Source: Corynebacterium uberis (GTDB taxonomy: Bacteria > Actinomycetota > Actinomycetes > Mycobacteriales > Mycobacteriaceae). From it: a DNA stretch of 64,000 nt. Every line of letters begins with the position of its first letter. Positions within the stretch are counted from its first letter, which is position 1. The DNA is taken from assembly GCF_020616335.1 (NCBI RefSeq), contig NZ_CP085051.1, positions 2,469,319 through 2,533,318 on the forward strand, in the 5' to 3' direction. The translations under genes were made by a program, and so were the position numbers. The notes beneath the pieces were generated by a model, which was not told where the DNA came from, did not search any database, and was given only the letters and a program-made list of their open reading frames with translations. This document shows positions 1 to 7,338 of the stretch, one piece after another.

Positions 1-2
1 CG

Positions 3-677
3 TTCGATTCTGCGGCGCCGGAACACGTTGTTCATATCCATTTAGGTCTCATCGGCAAACTGCGTCTCCACCCCCTCGCCCCGCCGCGGGGGGCCGTGCG
101 GATGCGCATCACCGATGGCACTACCGCCGCCGATCTCCACGGGCCGCAGTGGTGCCGGCTGATCACGGAGGAAGACATGGATGGCGTCATCGCGCGCCAG
201 GGGGCTGATCCTTTGCGTGCCGACGCCGCCCCTGCCGCAACCTTGGCCCGCACCGTCGCCTCCCGCAAGCACATCGGAGCGCTGCTGATGGATCAGCATC
301 TTTACGCGGGCGTGGGCAACATTTACCGCGCTGAGGCGCTTTTCCGCGCCGGGATCTCCCCTTTTCAGCAGGGCAATCAGCTCACCGACGCGGAGGCCCG
401 CGCCCTGTGGGATGACCTGGTGGATCTCATGGCCGTGGGCGTGGAGCGCGGGCGCATCGACACGGTGCGCCCCGAGCACACCCCGGAGGCGATGGGCCGC
501 CCAGAGCGTATCGACGACCACGGCGGCGAGGTCTACGTCTACCGCCGCGCCGGCGCGCCCTGCCTCATCTGCGGCACCCCGGTACGCCAGCAGACCATGG
601 AGGGGCGCAATCTGTTTTGGTGCCCGCGCTGCCAGCGGCTGAAAAAGCGGGTGGAGCGGCGCGCGCGCAAGGCCTAG
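3..677 (+). CDS. nei: Fpg/Nei-family DNA glycosylase/AP lyase, 5' end missing
   Basis: Base-excision repair enzyme that removes oxidised bases and nicks the abasic site. The frame is open from the first bases of the window (reading through VHIHLGLIGKLR, a strand typical of the Fpg/Nei N-terminal domain), so the true start with its catalytic Pro lies upstream of the window. The helix-two-turn-helix region contains LLMDQHLYAGVGNIYRAEALF, the DNA-binding signature, and the C-terminus carries a four-Cys zinc finger (C-x2-C ... C-x2-C) with the conserved Gln/Arg loop. It ends in a basic tail. The stop overlaps the convergent aldo-keto reductase by 4 bp. Nei (endonuclease VIII) is favoured over MutM, but the missing N-terminus prevents certainty. 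Confidence 0.85.
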   Translation, partial: FDSAAPEHVVHIHLGLIGKLRLHPLAPPRGAVRMRITDGTTAADLHGPQWCRLITEEDMDGVIARQGADPLRADAAPAATLARTVASRKHIGALLMDQHLYAGVGNIYRAEALFRAGISPFQQGNQLTDAEARALWDDLVDLMAVGVERGRIDTVRPEHTPEAMGRPERIDDHGGEVYVYRRAGAPCLICGTPVRQQTMEGRNLFWCPRCQRLKKRVERRARKA

Positions 678-1549
678 CGCTGCCCGCGGCCCACCCCGTA
701 GACGGGGAAGCGGGCCGACTGCCCATAATCGCGAATGTCCAGGCGACGCAGCACGTCCATGTCCGCATCCGCGATGGTGAATTCCACCTGCGCGTTGGCC
801 TTCATGTGGTCGGGGTCCGCGGACTTGGGCAGGGCAATGCAGCCCAGCTGGAGGGCGTAGCGGATGCACAGTTGCGGCACGCTCACCCCGTAGGTGGCCG
901 CCAGCTCCCGCAGCGTGTCATTGTCCAGGATCTCCCCGTGCCCCATGGGCGAATAGGCCTGCACCGCAATGTCGTGGGAGTGGCAGTAGGAGATGACGTC
1001 ATCCGGGGTGTTTCCGGCGTGCACCAAGAACTGGTTGACCTGCGGGGCAACCTCGGCCTGCGCGCACAGCGCATCGATGTCGGCGGGCAGGAAGTTGGAC
1101 ACACCAATCGCCCGCAGGTGGCCCGCCTGGTAGGCCTTCTCCATCGCCTTCCACGCGGCCGCGTTGCCCGCGGCGTAGTCCCCGCCGCGGAAGTCCTCCC
1201 ACGGCTGCGGGGCATGGATGAGCATGAGATCGATATACCCGATGTCGAGGGTGCGCAGGGAGCCCTCGATGGCGGCCACGGCGGCGTCGTAATCCTTGAT
1301 CTCCGCAGCGAGCTTGGTGGAAACAAAGACCTCCTCGCGCTTGAGGCCGCTGGCGCGCACGCCGGCGCCCACGCCGGCCTCATTGCCGTAGGCCTGCGCG
1401 GTATCCACGTTGCGGTAGCCCAGCTTCAGCGCCGCGCTGACCGCGTCGGCGGCCTGCGCGTCCGGGATGAACCAGGTGCCAAGCCCCAGCACCGGGGTGG
1501 TTACGCCGTTAGCCAGTTCGATGGTGTCCGTCAGTGGGTGGTTGAGCAT
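674..1549 (-). CDS. aldo-keto reductase (2,5-diketogluconate reductase-like)
   Basis: NADPH-dependent carbonyl reductase of the AKR superfamily, 291 aa, the usual length. The TIM-barrel landmarks are visible: GLGTWF near the N-terminus, the Asp/Tyr catalytic stretch YRNVDTAQAYGNE (residues about 45-57), VSTKL with the catalytic Lys, the HAPQPW strand with the active-site His, GVSNF, and the cofactor-binding ALPKSADPDHMKANAQV near the C-terminus. It lies 5 bp downstream of the cupin gene on the same strand, so the two are very likely one transcript. Substrate cannot be read from sequence; small aldehydes and keto-sugars are typical of this AKR branch. Confidence 0.88.
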   Translation of the reverse strand: MLNHPLTDTIELANGVTTPVLGLGTWFIPDAQAADAVSAALKLGYRNVDTAQAYGNEAGVGAGVRASGLKREEVFVSTKLAAEIKDYDAAVAAIEGSLRTLDIGYIDLMLIHAPQPWEDFRGGDYAAGNAAAWKAMEKAYQAGHLRAIGVSNFLPADIDALCAQAEVAPQVNQFLVHAGNTPDDVISYCHSHDIAVQAYSPMGHGEILDNDTLRELAATYGVSVPQLCIRYALQLGCIALPKSADPDHMKANAQVEFTIADADMDVLRRLDIRDYGQSARFPVYGVGRGQR

Positions 1550-1554
1550 GAGGG

Positions 1555-1983
1555 TCAGTCCTCTTCGTCGTCGGGCAGCGCCGCGTAGTGCGCATCAGAA
1601 ACCGGTTCCAACCACTTGTTGGAGGTCTGCTCGCCGGGCACTTCGACGGCCAGGTGGCTCATCCAGCTCGTGGCCGCGGCGCCATGCCAGTGCTTGACCC
1701 CGGCCGGAATATGCACCACCGTACCGGGAACAAGGGCCACCGGGTCCTCGCCCTCAGCCTGGTACCAGCCGCGGCCGGCGGTACACAGCAGGATCTGGCC
1801 ACCGCCGGATGCCGCGTGATGGATGTGCCAGTTGTTGCGGCACCCCGGCTCAAAGGTCACGTTTCCGATTGTCACGCCCTGGGTGCTGAGCATCTCTAGG
1901 AAGCTGCGCCCGGTGAAGTACTCGGCGTAGGCATCATTGGGGCCGCCGACGGGGAAGATGGGGTCGATGGGCAAGGTGGACAT
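1555..1983 (-). CDS. small cupin-domain protein
   Basis: A 142-aa single-domain cupin. The first cupin motif is NNWHIHHAASGGGQ (two metal-binding His plus Gln) and the second is IPAGVKHWHG. The sequence resembles the family of stand-alone cupins often annotated with carboxymuconolactone decarboxylases. The role is probably metal-dependent binding or turnover of a small oxidised molecule, which would suit the reductase encoded 5 bp downstream. The exact reaction is unknown. Confidence 0.8.
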   Translation of the reverse strand: MSTLPIDPIFPVGGPNDAYAEYFTGRSFLEMLSTQGVTIGNVTFEPGCRNNWHIHHAASGGGQILLCTAGRGWYQAEGEDPVALVPGTVVHIPAGVKHWHGAAATSWMSHLAVEVPGEQTSNKWLEPVSDAHYAALPDDEED

Positions 1984-2035
1984 GACAAATACCGTCCTTC
2001 ACAACGAAAAGAATGTGCGGAGTGCACGTCTTTTA

Positions 2036-2767
2036 TCATGCGCTTCGTCCGCCGACAAGCGCCACCTCCCCCTCGCGCTCAACGGTGCTGACCTGCGCGG
2101 ACCCGTCGGACATGGTGACTACGGCGTCGGCGACGTACAGATGCGAGCGGTCGTGGGTGACCATGACGGTGGCCACGCCCGTCGAGTCCGTGACCTCCCG
2201 CAGCAGGGTGACAATCTCGCGGGAGCGGCGGGCGTCGAGAGCCGAGGTCGGCTCGTCGGCGAGCAGCAGCTCCGGGGAACCCATGAGCGCCCGGGCGATG
2301 GTCACCCGCTGACGCTGCCCGCCGGAAAGTTGGTGCACTCGGCGCCCGCCCATGCCGGCCAACCCCACGAGCTCAAGCAGCTGCGCGGCACGCTCCCGCT
2401 CCCTGCGCCCCGGGCGCTGGCCTCGAATGTGACTGGTGATGAGCAGCTGCTCGGCCACCGTCAACGAGGCCAGCAGATTAGGGCTTTGGAAGATCATGCC
2501 AATGTGATCGCGGCGGATGCGGGTGCGGGTGGCCTCGGGGGCGTCGGAAAGCACAAGACCGGCGACGGTGATAGTACCGCTGTCCGGGACCGCCAACCCC
2601 GCGGCGGCGGACAGGACCGTGGACTTGCCGGAACCGGACTCGCCGACGATCGCCGTGAGCTGCCCGGCGCGCGCCTGCAGGCTCACGTGATCCAGGGCGG
2701 CGACGCTCCGGGTGCCGTCAGGGTAGGTCAGGGTGGCGTTTGCAATGGTCAGGACGTTCTGGGACAT
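2036..2767 (-). CDS. ABC transporter ATP-binding protein, MacB/LolD type
   Basis: A 243-aa ATPase with Walker A VGESGSGKST (residues about 41-50), Q-loop IFQSP, signature LSGGQRQRV, Walker B LLLADEP and the H-loop VTHD. This subfamily pairs with FtsX-like permeases in lipoprotein, antimicrobial-peptide or efflux systems. The FtsX-like permease is 52 bp upstream on the same strand. A sensor kinase and response regulator are divergent from the pair, an arrangement common when an exporter is induced by the stress it relieves. Confidence 0.9.
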   Translation of the reverse strand: MSQNVLTIANATLTYPDGTRSVAALDHVSLQARAGQLTAIVGESGSGKSTVLSAAAGLAVPDSGTITVAGLVLSDAPEATRTRIRRDHIGMIFQSPNLLASLTVAEQLLITSHIRGQRPGRRERERAAQLLELVGLAGMGGRRVHQLSGGQRQRVTIARALMGSPELLLADEPTSALDARRSREIVTLLREVTDSTGVATVMVTHDRSHLYVADAVVTMSDGSAQVSTVEREGEVALVGGRSA

Positions 2768-2819
2768 GGGATGCTCCTTCGTGGTGAGGTAGCGGGAAAG
2801 GGGAGGAGAACGCGGCGGG

Positions 2820-3872
2820 CTAGCTCAGCGCCAGCTGCGGCTCAACGCGGCTGACGCGGCGCACGGCCACCACCGCGCCCGCCAGGCCCAGGCCAAAGAC
2901 CGCCAGGGCGGGCACCGCAGTGGTCATCCACGACTGCTCGAAAGGCACGCCGCGGGCGGCCAGCGCCCCCAGGCCCAGCGCAATCGCCGTGCCTGCTGCC
3001 GCCCCCGCGGCCAGCACGATCGCAGCCTGGGCCAGCGCGTCACGCAGCACATAGCCGGTGGAGGCACCCAGGGCACGCAACACCGCGATGTCGCGGGTGC
3101 GCTGGATGGTCCACACGGACAAAAAGGCGATGACCACCAACGCGCTGATGCCATAGAGCAGGCCCTGCATAGACAGCAGAGAACCGCGCTCGGACTGGTA
3201 GGCCGGCAGCCCCGACAACGCCGCAGTCAGGCTGACAGCCTGGGTGTCCGTGTCCTGAGCAGTGGCGCTCCACTGCTCCGAGAAGGCATCGCGATCCCCC
3301 GTCAGCGCCAGGACGGTCGGCGCGCTGGCGTGGGCCACGCTGCGCCACGTGCCCAGATCCGCCCACACCACCGGAAGGTGGGAGTAGTACAACGCGTCGC
3401 CGTCATGAACCGACACGAGCGGGGCATCCACGCCGCCGGCAGCGACCGTGGTCCCGGCGGCCACGCCCAGCTCGGCAGGGGCAACCATCCCAGACTGGGG
3501 CACGGGGGTGGTCGTTCCCGGAATCATCGACCCCGCGGGTAGACCAATGACCGCAACGGGGTGGGCCCCGCCCGCATCCTCCAGGCGCGTCTGCGCGATG
3601 CCCACCGGGGTAGCCCGCGCCACGCCGGCGGTGTCAGCCCAGCGCTGGGAGACGGGGGAATCGATACGCGACGCGCCCATATCCACCTTCCCCGTACCGG
3701 AAAACACCACCGCATCCGGCGCCAGTGCCTCCAATGCGGACGTATTCTGCTTACCCAACCCCTGGGTCAAACCCGTCAACATGACGAGCAACACCGTCAG
3801 TAGACCAATAACGGACGCGATGAGGGCGAAACGGCCCGTCGCATGGCGGATATCACGCACGGCGAGAAACAT
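2820..3872 (-). CDS. ABC transporter permease, FtsX/MacB-like
   Basis: Membrane partner of the ATPase encoded next. I chose the ATG at 3872 (product 350 aa, starting MFLAVRDIRHATGRF) because an AAGGAG ribosome site sits about 9 bases upstream; a longer reading frame to 3965 has no such site. Layout: one TM helix near the N-terminus (about residues 15-37), a roughly 200-residue extracytoplasmic domain, then three TM helices in the last 120 residues with the FtsX-type motif RTRDIAVLRALGAS between the first two. This is the typical four-TM MacB-like half permease. The substrate is not evident. Confidence 0.87.
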   Translation of the reverse strand: MFLAVRDIRHATGRFALIASVIGLLTVLLVMLTGLTQGLGKQNTSALEALAPDAVVFSGTGKVDMGASRIDSPVSQRWADTAGVARATPVGIAQTRLEDAGGAHPVAVIGLPAGSMIPGTTTPVPQSGMVAPAELGVAAGTTVAAGGVDAPLVSVHDGDALYYSHLPVVWADLGTWRSVAHASAPTVLALTGDRDAFSEQWSATAQDTDTQAVSLTAALSGLPAYQSERGSLLSMQGLLYGISALVVIAFLSVWTIQRTRDIAVLRALGASTGYVLRDALAQAAIVLAAGAAAGTAIALGLGALAARGVPFEQSWMTTAVPALAVFGLGLAGAVVAVRRVSRVEPQLALS

Positions 3873-4000
3873 AAACAGACACTCCTTCTTCCGGGAACAG
3901 CGAAGCGGCAGCGCGCGGGCAAACGGCTGACTGCCTGTGATGTCTTCCATCCTGGGCGACCACACCCCACCCCGACATCGACCGCCAACCCGAAATCCCG

Positions 4001-4018
4001 ATCAACCACCTGGTTGAT
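4001..4018. promoter_or_regulatory. inverted repeat between divergent ABC and sensor-kinase genes
   Basis: Two perfect 8-bp arms, ATCAACCA and TGGTTGAT, separated by CC, lie 38 bp before the kinase ATG and 129 bp before the permease ATG. The size and position fit an operator, possibly for the LuxR-type regulator encoded two genes on. Function is inferred from position only. Confidence 0.45.
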
Positions 4019-4056
4019 GCCCACCCCCGGCGCGCGCCCCTAGGCTAGGAGCCACC

Positions 4057-5526
4057 ATGGCTTCCACACCACCATCGCCCTCGCAGGGATCCGCGCGAGC
4101 ACACCCGCAGGCACCACCGCAGGCGCCGTCGCTAGCGCCCGAGCGCGTGCTCACCCCGCGGACCTCTCCGCTTGACCGCGTGCTGGAAAGCATGCGCGTG
4201 GGCGTCCACGTCATGGTCGCTTTCCTGCTGCTCTTTGCCACTATCCGGGCGTTGCTGCGCGCCGACCCGACCGCGGTGGCGGCGTTGGGCGCTGGTGGGT
4301 ATCGATGCGCCACAATCGTCGGTGCCACCCTGTTCGCCGCCTGGTATCTTGGCGGCACGACCTGGGAGAACCGGATCGTCACCGGGCGGGCCCGGTGGAA
4401 TCCCGGGCGACGCATGCCCCTATTGGCCGCGGCCTGGCTAGCCGTTGTCCTCGCGGTGTGGCTGGCGCTGATGGCGGTGGCTTTTGATTTTGTGTGGTTG
4501 CTGTTTCCCCTGGTGTTTGTCATTGTTCACGTGTTGCCCACGGTGTTAGGTCTGGTCATCACGGGTGCCGCGTGGGCGGGTGCGGTGGGCGCGTCGGCCT
4601 GGCATTCCGGTTGGGATGTGGGCGGTGTTGTGGGCCCGGCGATCGGGGTGGTGTTCGCGTTGGCGGCCTATTATGTTTATCGCGCTTTGCACCGGCAGGC
4701 GCGCTACCACTGGCGGGTGGCGGAGGAGTTGCGCGCCGCGCAGCAGGAGCTGTTGGCCGCCCAGGAGGAGTTGCTGGCTGCGGAGAATCGGGCGGGCCGG
4801 TTGGTGGAGCGGGAGCGCTTTGCCCGCGAGGTCCATGACACGCTGGCGCAGGGGTTTTCCTCGATTGTGCTGTTGGCCCGCACCGCCGGCAATGCGCTAG
4901 GAGACGGTGGGGCGGACACAAGCCTGAGCCCGAGCACGAGTCCGGGCCCGCGGGGCGTCGATAGTCATGCAACCGACACCACATCTGCGGCGCGCGAGCA
5001 GCTGCGCACCATCGAGGAGGTGGCGGGGGAGAACCTCAACCAGGCGCGCACCTTGGTCCGCGAGTTGTCCCTGCCGCCTGACGATCCCGCCGCGGCAGCA
5101 CCGGCGGAGCTTCCCGGCCGCCTGCCCGAGGAGCTAGCTGGCCTGGCGGCGAGCGTCGCGCGACGCAGCGGCCTGGATGTGCACGCTCACTGCGAGGGCC
5201 CTACGGACACGGTCCCGCCGGCTGGCGCGCGGGCGTTGCTGCGCGTGGCCCAGGAGGCGCTGACCAACACGGTGCGCCACGCCCACGCCCGGCAGGCCCA
5301 CCTCACGCTGACGGTGTGGGACGGCCAGGCGACCCTGGACATCTTTGACGATGGCATCGGTTTCCCGCCGGACGCACCGCCCCCGCCCGGCGCCACCTCG
5401 GGTTATGGCATTCCCGGCATGCGCGCCCGCCTGGCGGAGGTCGGCGGCGACCTGACCATCGACTCCACCCCCGGCTCCACCGTCCTGACCGCATGCATCC
5501 CCTTAAAAGAAGGCACCCCGCAATGA
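4057..5526 (+). CDS. sensor histidine kinase, NarL-type (HisKA_3)
   Basis: A 489-aa membrane sensor. About five hydrophobic segments fill residues 50-210, followed by a coiled stretch rich in Glu/Ala (220-248) and the phosphoacceptor motif ERFAREVHDTLAQGFSS with His260. The catalytic ATPase domain is recognisable by DIFDDGIGFPPD and GYGIPGMRARLAEVGG. No large extracellular domain is present, so the signal is probably sensed in or at the membrane. An AGGAG site precedes the ATG. The stop overlaps the response-regulator start (ATGA), indicating translational coupling. It is divergent from the ABC exporter, a likely target. Confidence 0.9.
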   Translation: MASTPPSPSQGSARAHPQAPPQAPSLAPERVLTPRTSPLDRVLESMRVGVHVMVAFLLLFATIRALLRADPTAVAALGAGGYRCATIVGATLFAAWYLGGTTWENRIVTGRARWNPGRRMPLLAAAWLAVVLAVWLALMAVAFDFVWLLFPLVFVIVHVLPTVLGLVITGAAWAGAVGASAWHSGWDVGGVVGPAIGVVFALAAYYVYRALHRQARYHWRVAEELRAAQQELLAAQEELLAAENRAGRLVERERFAREVHDTLAQGFSSIVLLARTAGNALGDGGADTSLSPSTSPGPRGVDSHATDTTSAAREQLRTIEEVAGENLNQARTLVRELSLPPDDPAAAAPAELPGRLPEELAGLAASVARRSGLDVHAHCEGPTDTVPPAGARALLRVAQEALTNTVRHAHARQAHLTLTVWDGQATLDIFDDGIGFPPDAPPPPGATSGYGIPGMRARLAEVGGDLTIDSTPGSTVLTACIPLKEGTPQ

Positions 5527-6131
5527 TTCGAGTCATGCTTATCGACGACCACCCCGTGGTGCGCGCCGGACTGCGCGCCATCCTGGATAGCTTTCCCGAC
5601 GTCCGCGTGGTCGCCGTCGGCTCCTCCGGCACCGATGCCCAGGACTGCTCCCGCGACGACGTCGACGTGGTAGTCATGGACATCCAGATGCCCGGCATGA
5701 ACGGCATCGCGGCCACGCGTGCGCTCCGCGCGGCCGACGGCCCCCCGGTGCTCATCCTCAGCACCTATGACACCCAGGCGGACATCGTCGCCGCAATCGA
5801 GGCCGGCGCCCTGGGCTACCTGCTCAAAGATGCCCCCGAAGACGACCTCCACCGCGCTGTCGTGGCCACCGCCGCCGGCCAGCGCACCCTCTCACCGACC
5901 GTCGCCGCCGCGCTGGCCGAACGCCTGACCACCCCGCATGAGGCACTATCCGCCCGCGAGATTGACATCCTCCGGGAGCTGGAATCCGGCGCCACCAACC
6001 AGCAGCTGGCCCGGCGCCTGTTCATCTCCGTGGCAACCGTGAAAACGCACCTGATCCACATCTACCAAAAGCTGGGGGTGGACAACCGCACCGCCGCGAT
6101 CACCCAGGCGCGCGCCCGCAAGCTGATCTAA
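5523..6131 (+). CDS. LuxR/NarL-family response regulator
   Basis: A 202-aa two-component regulator. The receiver domain shows the acidic pair DD (8-9), phospho-acceptor Asp53 in VMDIQMPGMNG, Thr81 and Lys102. The C-terminal LuxR helix-turn-helix covers LSAREIDILRELESGATNQQ through the TVKTHL recognition helix. The start at 5523 overlaps the kinase stop, which makes it the obvious partner of that kinase. Its targets may include the divergent ABC operon. Confidence 0.92.
   Translation: MIRVMLIDDHPVVRAGLRAILDSFPDVRVVAVGSSGTDAQDCSRDDVDVVVMDIQMPGMNGIAATRALRAADGPPVLILSTYDTQADIVAAIEAGALGYLLKDAPEDDLHRAVVATAAGQRTLSPTVAAALAERLTTPHEALSAREIDILRELESGATNQQLARRLFISVATVKTHLIHIYQKLGVDNRTAAITQARARKLI
5537..5547 (-). 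repeat. copy of recurring 11-mer CGTCGATAAGC
   Basis: Exact copy, inside the response-regulator gene. The preceding bases on the motif strand are GTGGT rather than GGGG. Confidence 0.6.
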
Positions 6132-6142
6132 CACACGGCAAA

Positions 6143-6204
6143 GCCCCGGCTGATCGCCGTCCCCGCACCAGAGTCACAGTGCAGGGAGGCTGGTCAGCCG
6201 GGGC
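6143..6204. terminator. large inverted repeat between convergent regulators
   Basis: Perfect 11-bp arms GCCCCGGCTGA (6143-6153) and TCAGCCGGGGC (6194-6204) flank a 40-base loop between two convergent response-regulator genes. It could end transcription from both sides. There is no U-tract, so it may be an RNA-stabilising or Rho-assisted structure. Confidence 0.55.
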
Positions 6205-6226
6205 GAGGGCAGCACCCGGTACCCGC

Positions 6227-6916
6227 CTAGTCGGTGGGGAAGGGGCGCTTATTCCAATAGGTACGCATCGCCGCAACCACCAGGCTCAGCCGCGAGTTGA
6301 CGCCGAAGTAGCCAATGAGGTGAGAGACATGCTTTTTCACGGTGGACTGCGCGTACTGGGTCTTCTCTGCGATCTCTGCGTTGGACAGGCCATCGCACAG
6401 CAAAGAAAGCACCCGCTCTTCCGCATCCGTGAGCCGCAGCTGCTTCTGCGAAGCCCGCAGCACCGCCGCCTCCCGGTTGGGAATGTAATCAACCAGGCGG
6501 GACAGGCATTGCGGGGACACGGACGTGCCACCGCTCATGGCGTCGCGCACCGAGGCGATGATCTCCTGCGGCTTTGAGGACTTAATGATGTAGCCCGCCG
6601 CTCCGCCGGTGAGGGTCTGGAGCATCGTCTCATCAGTGTCAAAGCCGGTCATAGCAACGAAAACCGGTGGGTGTTCCAGCTTTTGCACATGCTCTAAGAG
6701 CGTGACTCCATCCATCTCCGGCATGTGAATATCGGAAAGGACCAGGTCCACGTCTTGGGTTGCCAGAATCTCTACGGCCTCGCGCCCGTGGGACGCCTCC
6801 GCCACGACCTCAATGTCATCAGCAGTGGAGAAGTAGGCACGTAGGGACGCAAGCACCAGCGGATCATCATCGACGATGATGATCCGCGTCGGCTGGGATG
6901 CGTGCGCTTGAGTCAC
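6227..6916 (-). CDS. LuxR-family response regulator of the peptide cassette
   Basis: A 229-aa regulator. The GTG at 6916 is chosen because it lies 4 bp after the stop of the small secreted-peptide gene and immediately precedes the receiver fold; the frame stays open further upstream only as overlap with the peptide gene. The receiver shows IIIVDDDP, Asp62 in LSDIHMPEMDG, Thr90 and Lys112. The LuxR helix-turn-helix runs LTDAEERVLSLLCDGLSNAE to TVKKHVSHL. The peptide gene and this gene form one transcript, and the matching kinase is upstream on the same strand. The likely role is to respond to the peptide and activate the peptide promoter and other targets. Confidence 0.88.
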   Translation of the reverse strand: MTQAHASQPTRIIIVDDDPLVLASLRAYFSTADDIEVVAEASHGREAVEILATQDVDLVLSDIHMPEMDGVTLLEHVQKLEHPPVFVAMTGFDTDETMLQTLTGGAAGYIIKSSKPQEIIASVRDAMSGGTSVSPQCLSRLVDYIPNREAAVLRASQKQLRLTDAEERVLSLLCDGLSNAEIAEKTQYAQSTVKKHVSHLIGYFGVNSRLSLVVAAMRTYWNKRPFPTD

Positions 6917-6920
6917 GATG

Positions 6921-7124
6921 CTAGGGGCACCAGGGGTGGTTGTACTTCTTGCAGCTGAAAACGGAGCCAGCCGCGGACTCCTTGAAGCTGTGCGCGGAGA
7001 TAGCCTGCAGGGCCTGGCCCGCAACGTTTGGCGTCGCGGCCTGGGCCGCCGGAGCGCCGACCACCAGGCCGGCGGCAATGGCAACGCTGCAAGCGATGCC
7101 GCTCAAACGACGGTTACGCTTCAT
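6921..7124 (-). CDS. small secreted peptide precursor with C-terminal Cys loop (putative signal peptide pheromone)
   Basis: A 67-aa product from the ATG at 7124; a GTG at 7130 (two codons earlier) has better spacing to a GAAAG site and may be the true start. Residues 1-29 are a clear Sec signal peptide: KRNRR, a hydrophobic core, then APAAQA before the cleavage point. The mature part is about 38 residues and ends SCKKYNHPWCP, with its only two cysteines (Cys58 and Cys66) able to close a ring of seven intervening residues. I know of no named family. The gene sits 212 bp after a sensor-kinase gene and 4 bp before a response-regulator gene, all on one strand, which suggests that the exported peptide is the ligand. 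A secreted antimicrobial or periplasmic protein is the alternative. Confidence 0.7.
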   Translation of the reverse strand: MKRNRRLSGIACSVAIAAGLVVGAPAAQAATPNVAGQALQAISAHSFKESAAGSVFSCKKYNHPWCP

Positions 7125-7230
7125 CTTCACACCAATCTTTCGGTAGTGCTGTCTGTGGTTATCACTGCTACGCAGTGTCCTAGCTTGGAGCGTCTCGGTG
7201 TCACAAACTGTCACAGTCACGGCCGAAACG

Positions 7231-7275
7231 CTGCCGTATCTGCTGATTATACGGTGTACCGCCACTCTACGGCAG
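7231..7275 (-). promoter_or_regulatory. promoter of the peptide/regulator operon with repeated CCGTA half-sites
   Basis: On the minus strand a perfect TATAAT (7251-7246) is the probable -10. CTGCCGTA (7275-7268) covers the -35 position, CCGTA recurs 18 bp downstream (7254-7250) overlapping the -10, and the inverse CTGCCGTA occurs on the plus strand at 7231-7238. CCGTAT (7234) and ATACGG (7249) form a 6-bp dyad. Repeated half-sites over a core promoter are expected for autoregulation by a LuxR-type regulator. The transcript would have a leader of about 110 bases that contains a hairpin with 6-bp arms (CACTGC/GCAGTG, 7163-7177). Confidence 0.55.
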
Positions 7276-7338
7276 TCCGAGACACCAGACCTCGAACTAT
7301 GGTACCACCCCTGGCGGGGGCAGTCTATAGTTGCTGAT

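Noticed and set aside
42..869. Minus-strand frame opposite the Nei glycosylase
   Set aside because: Shadow of the glycosylase; typical His/Arg/Ala-rich antisense translation.
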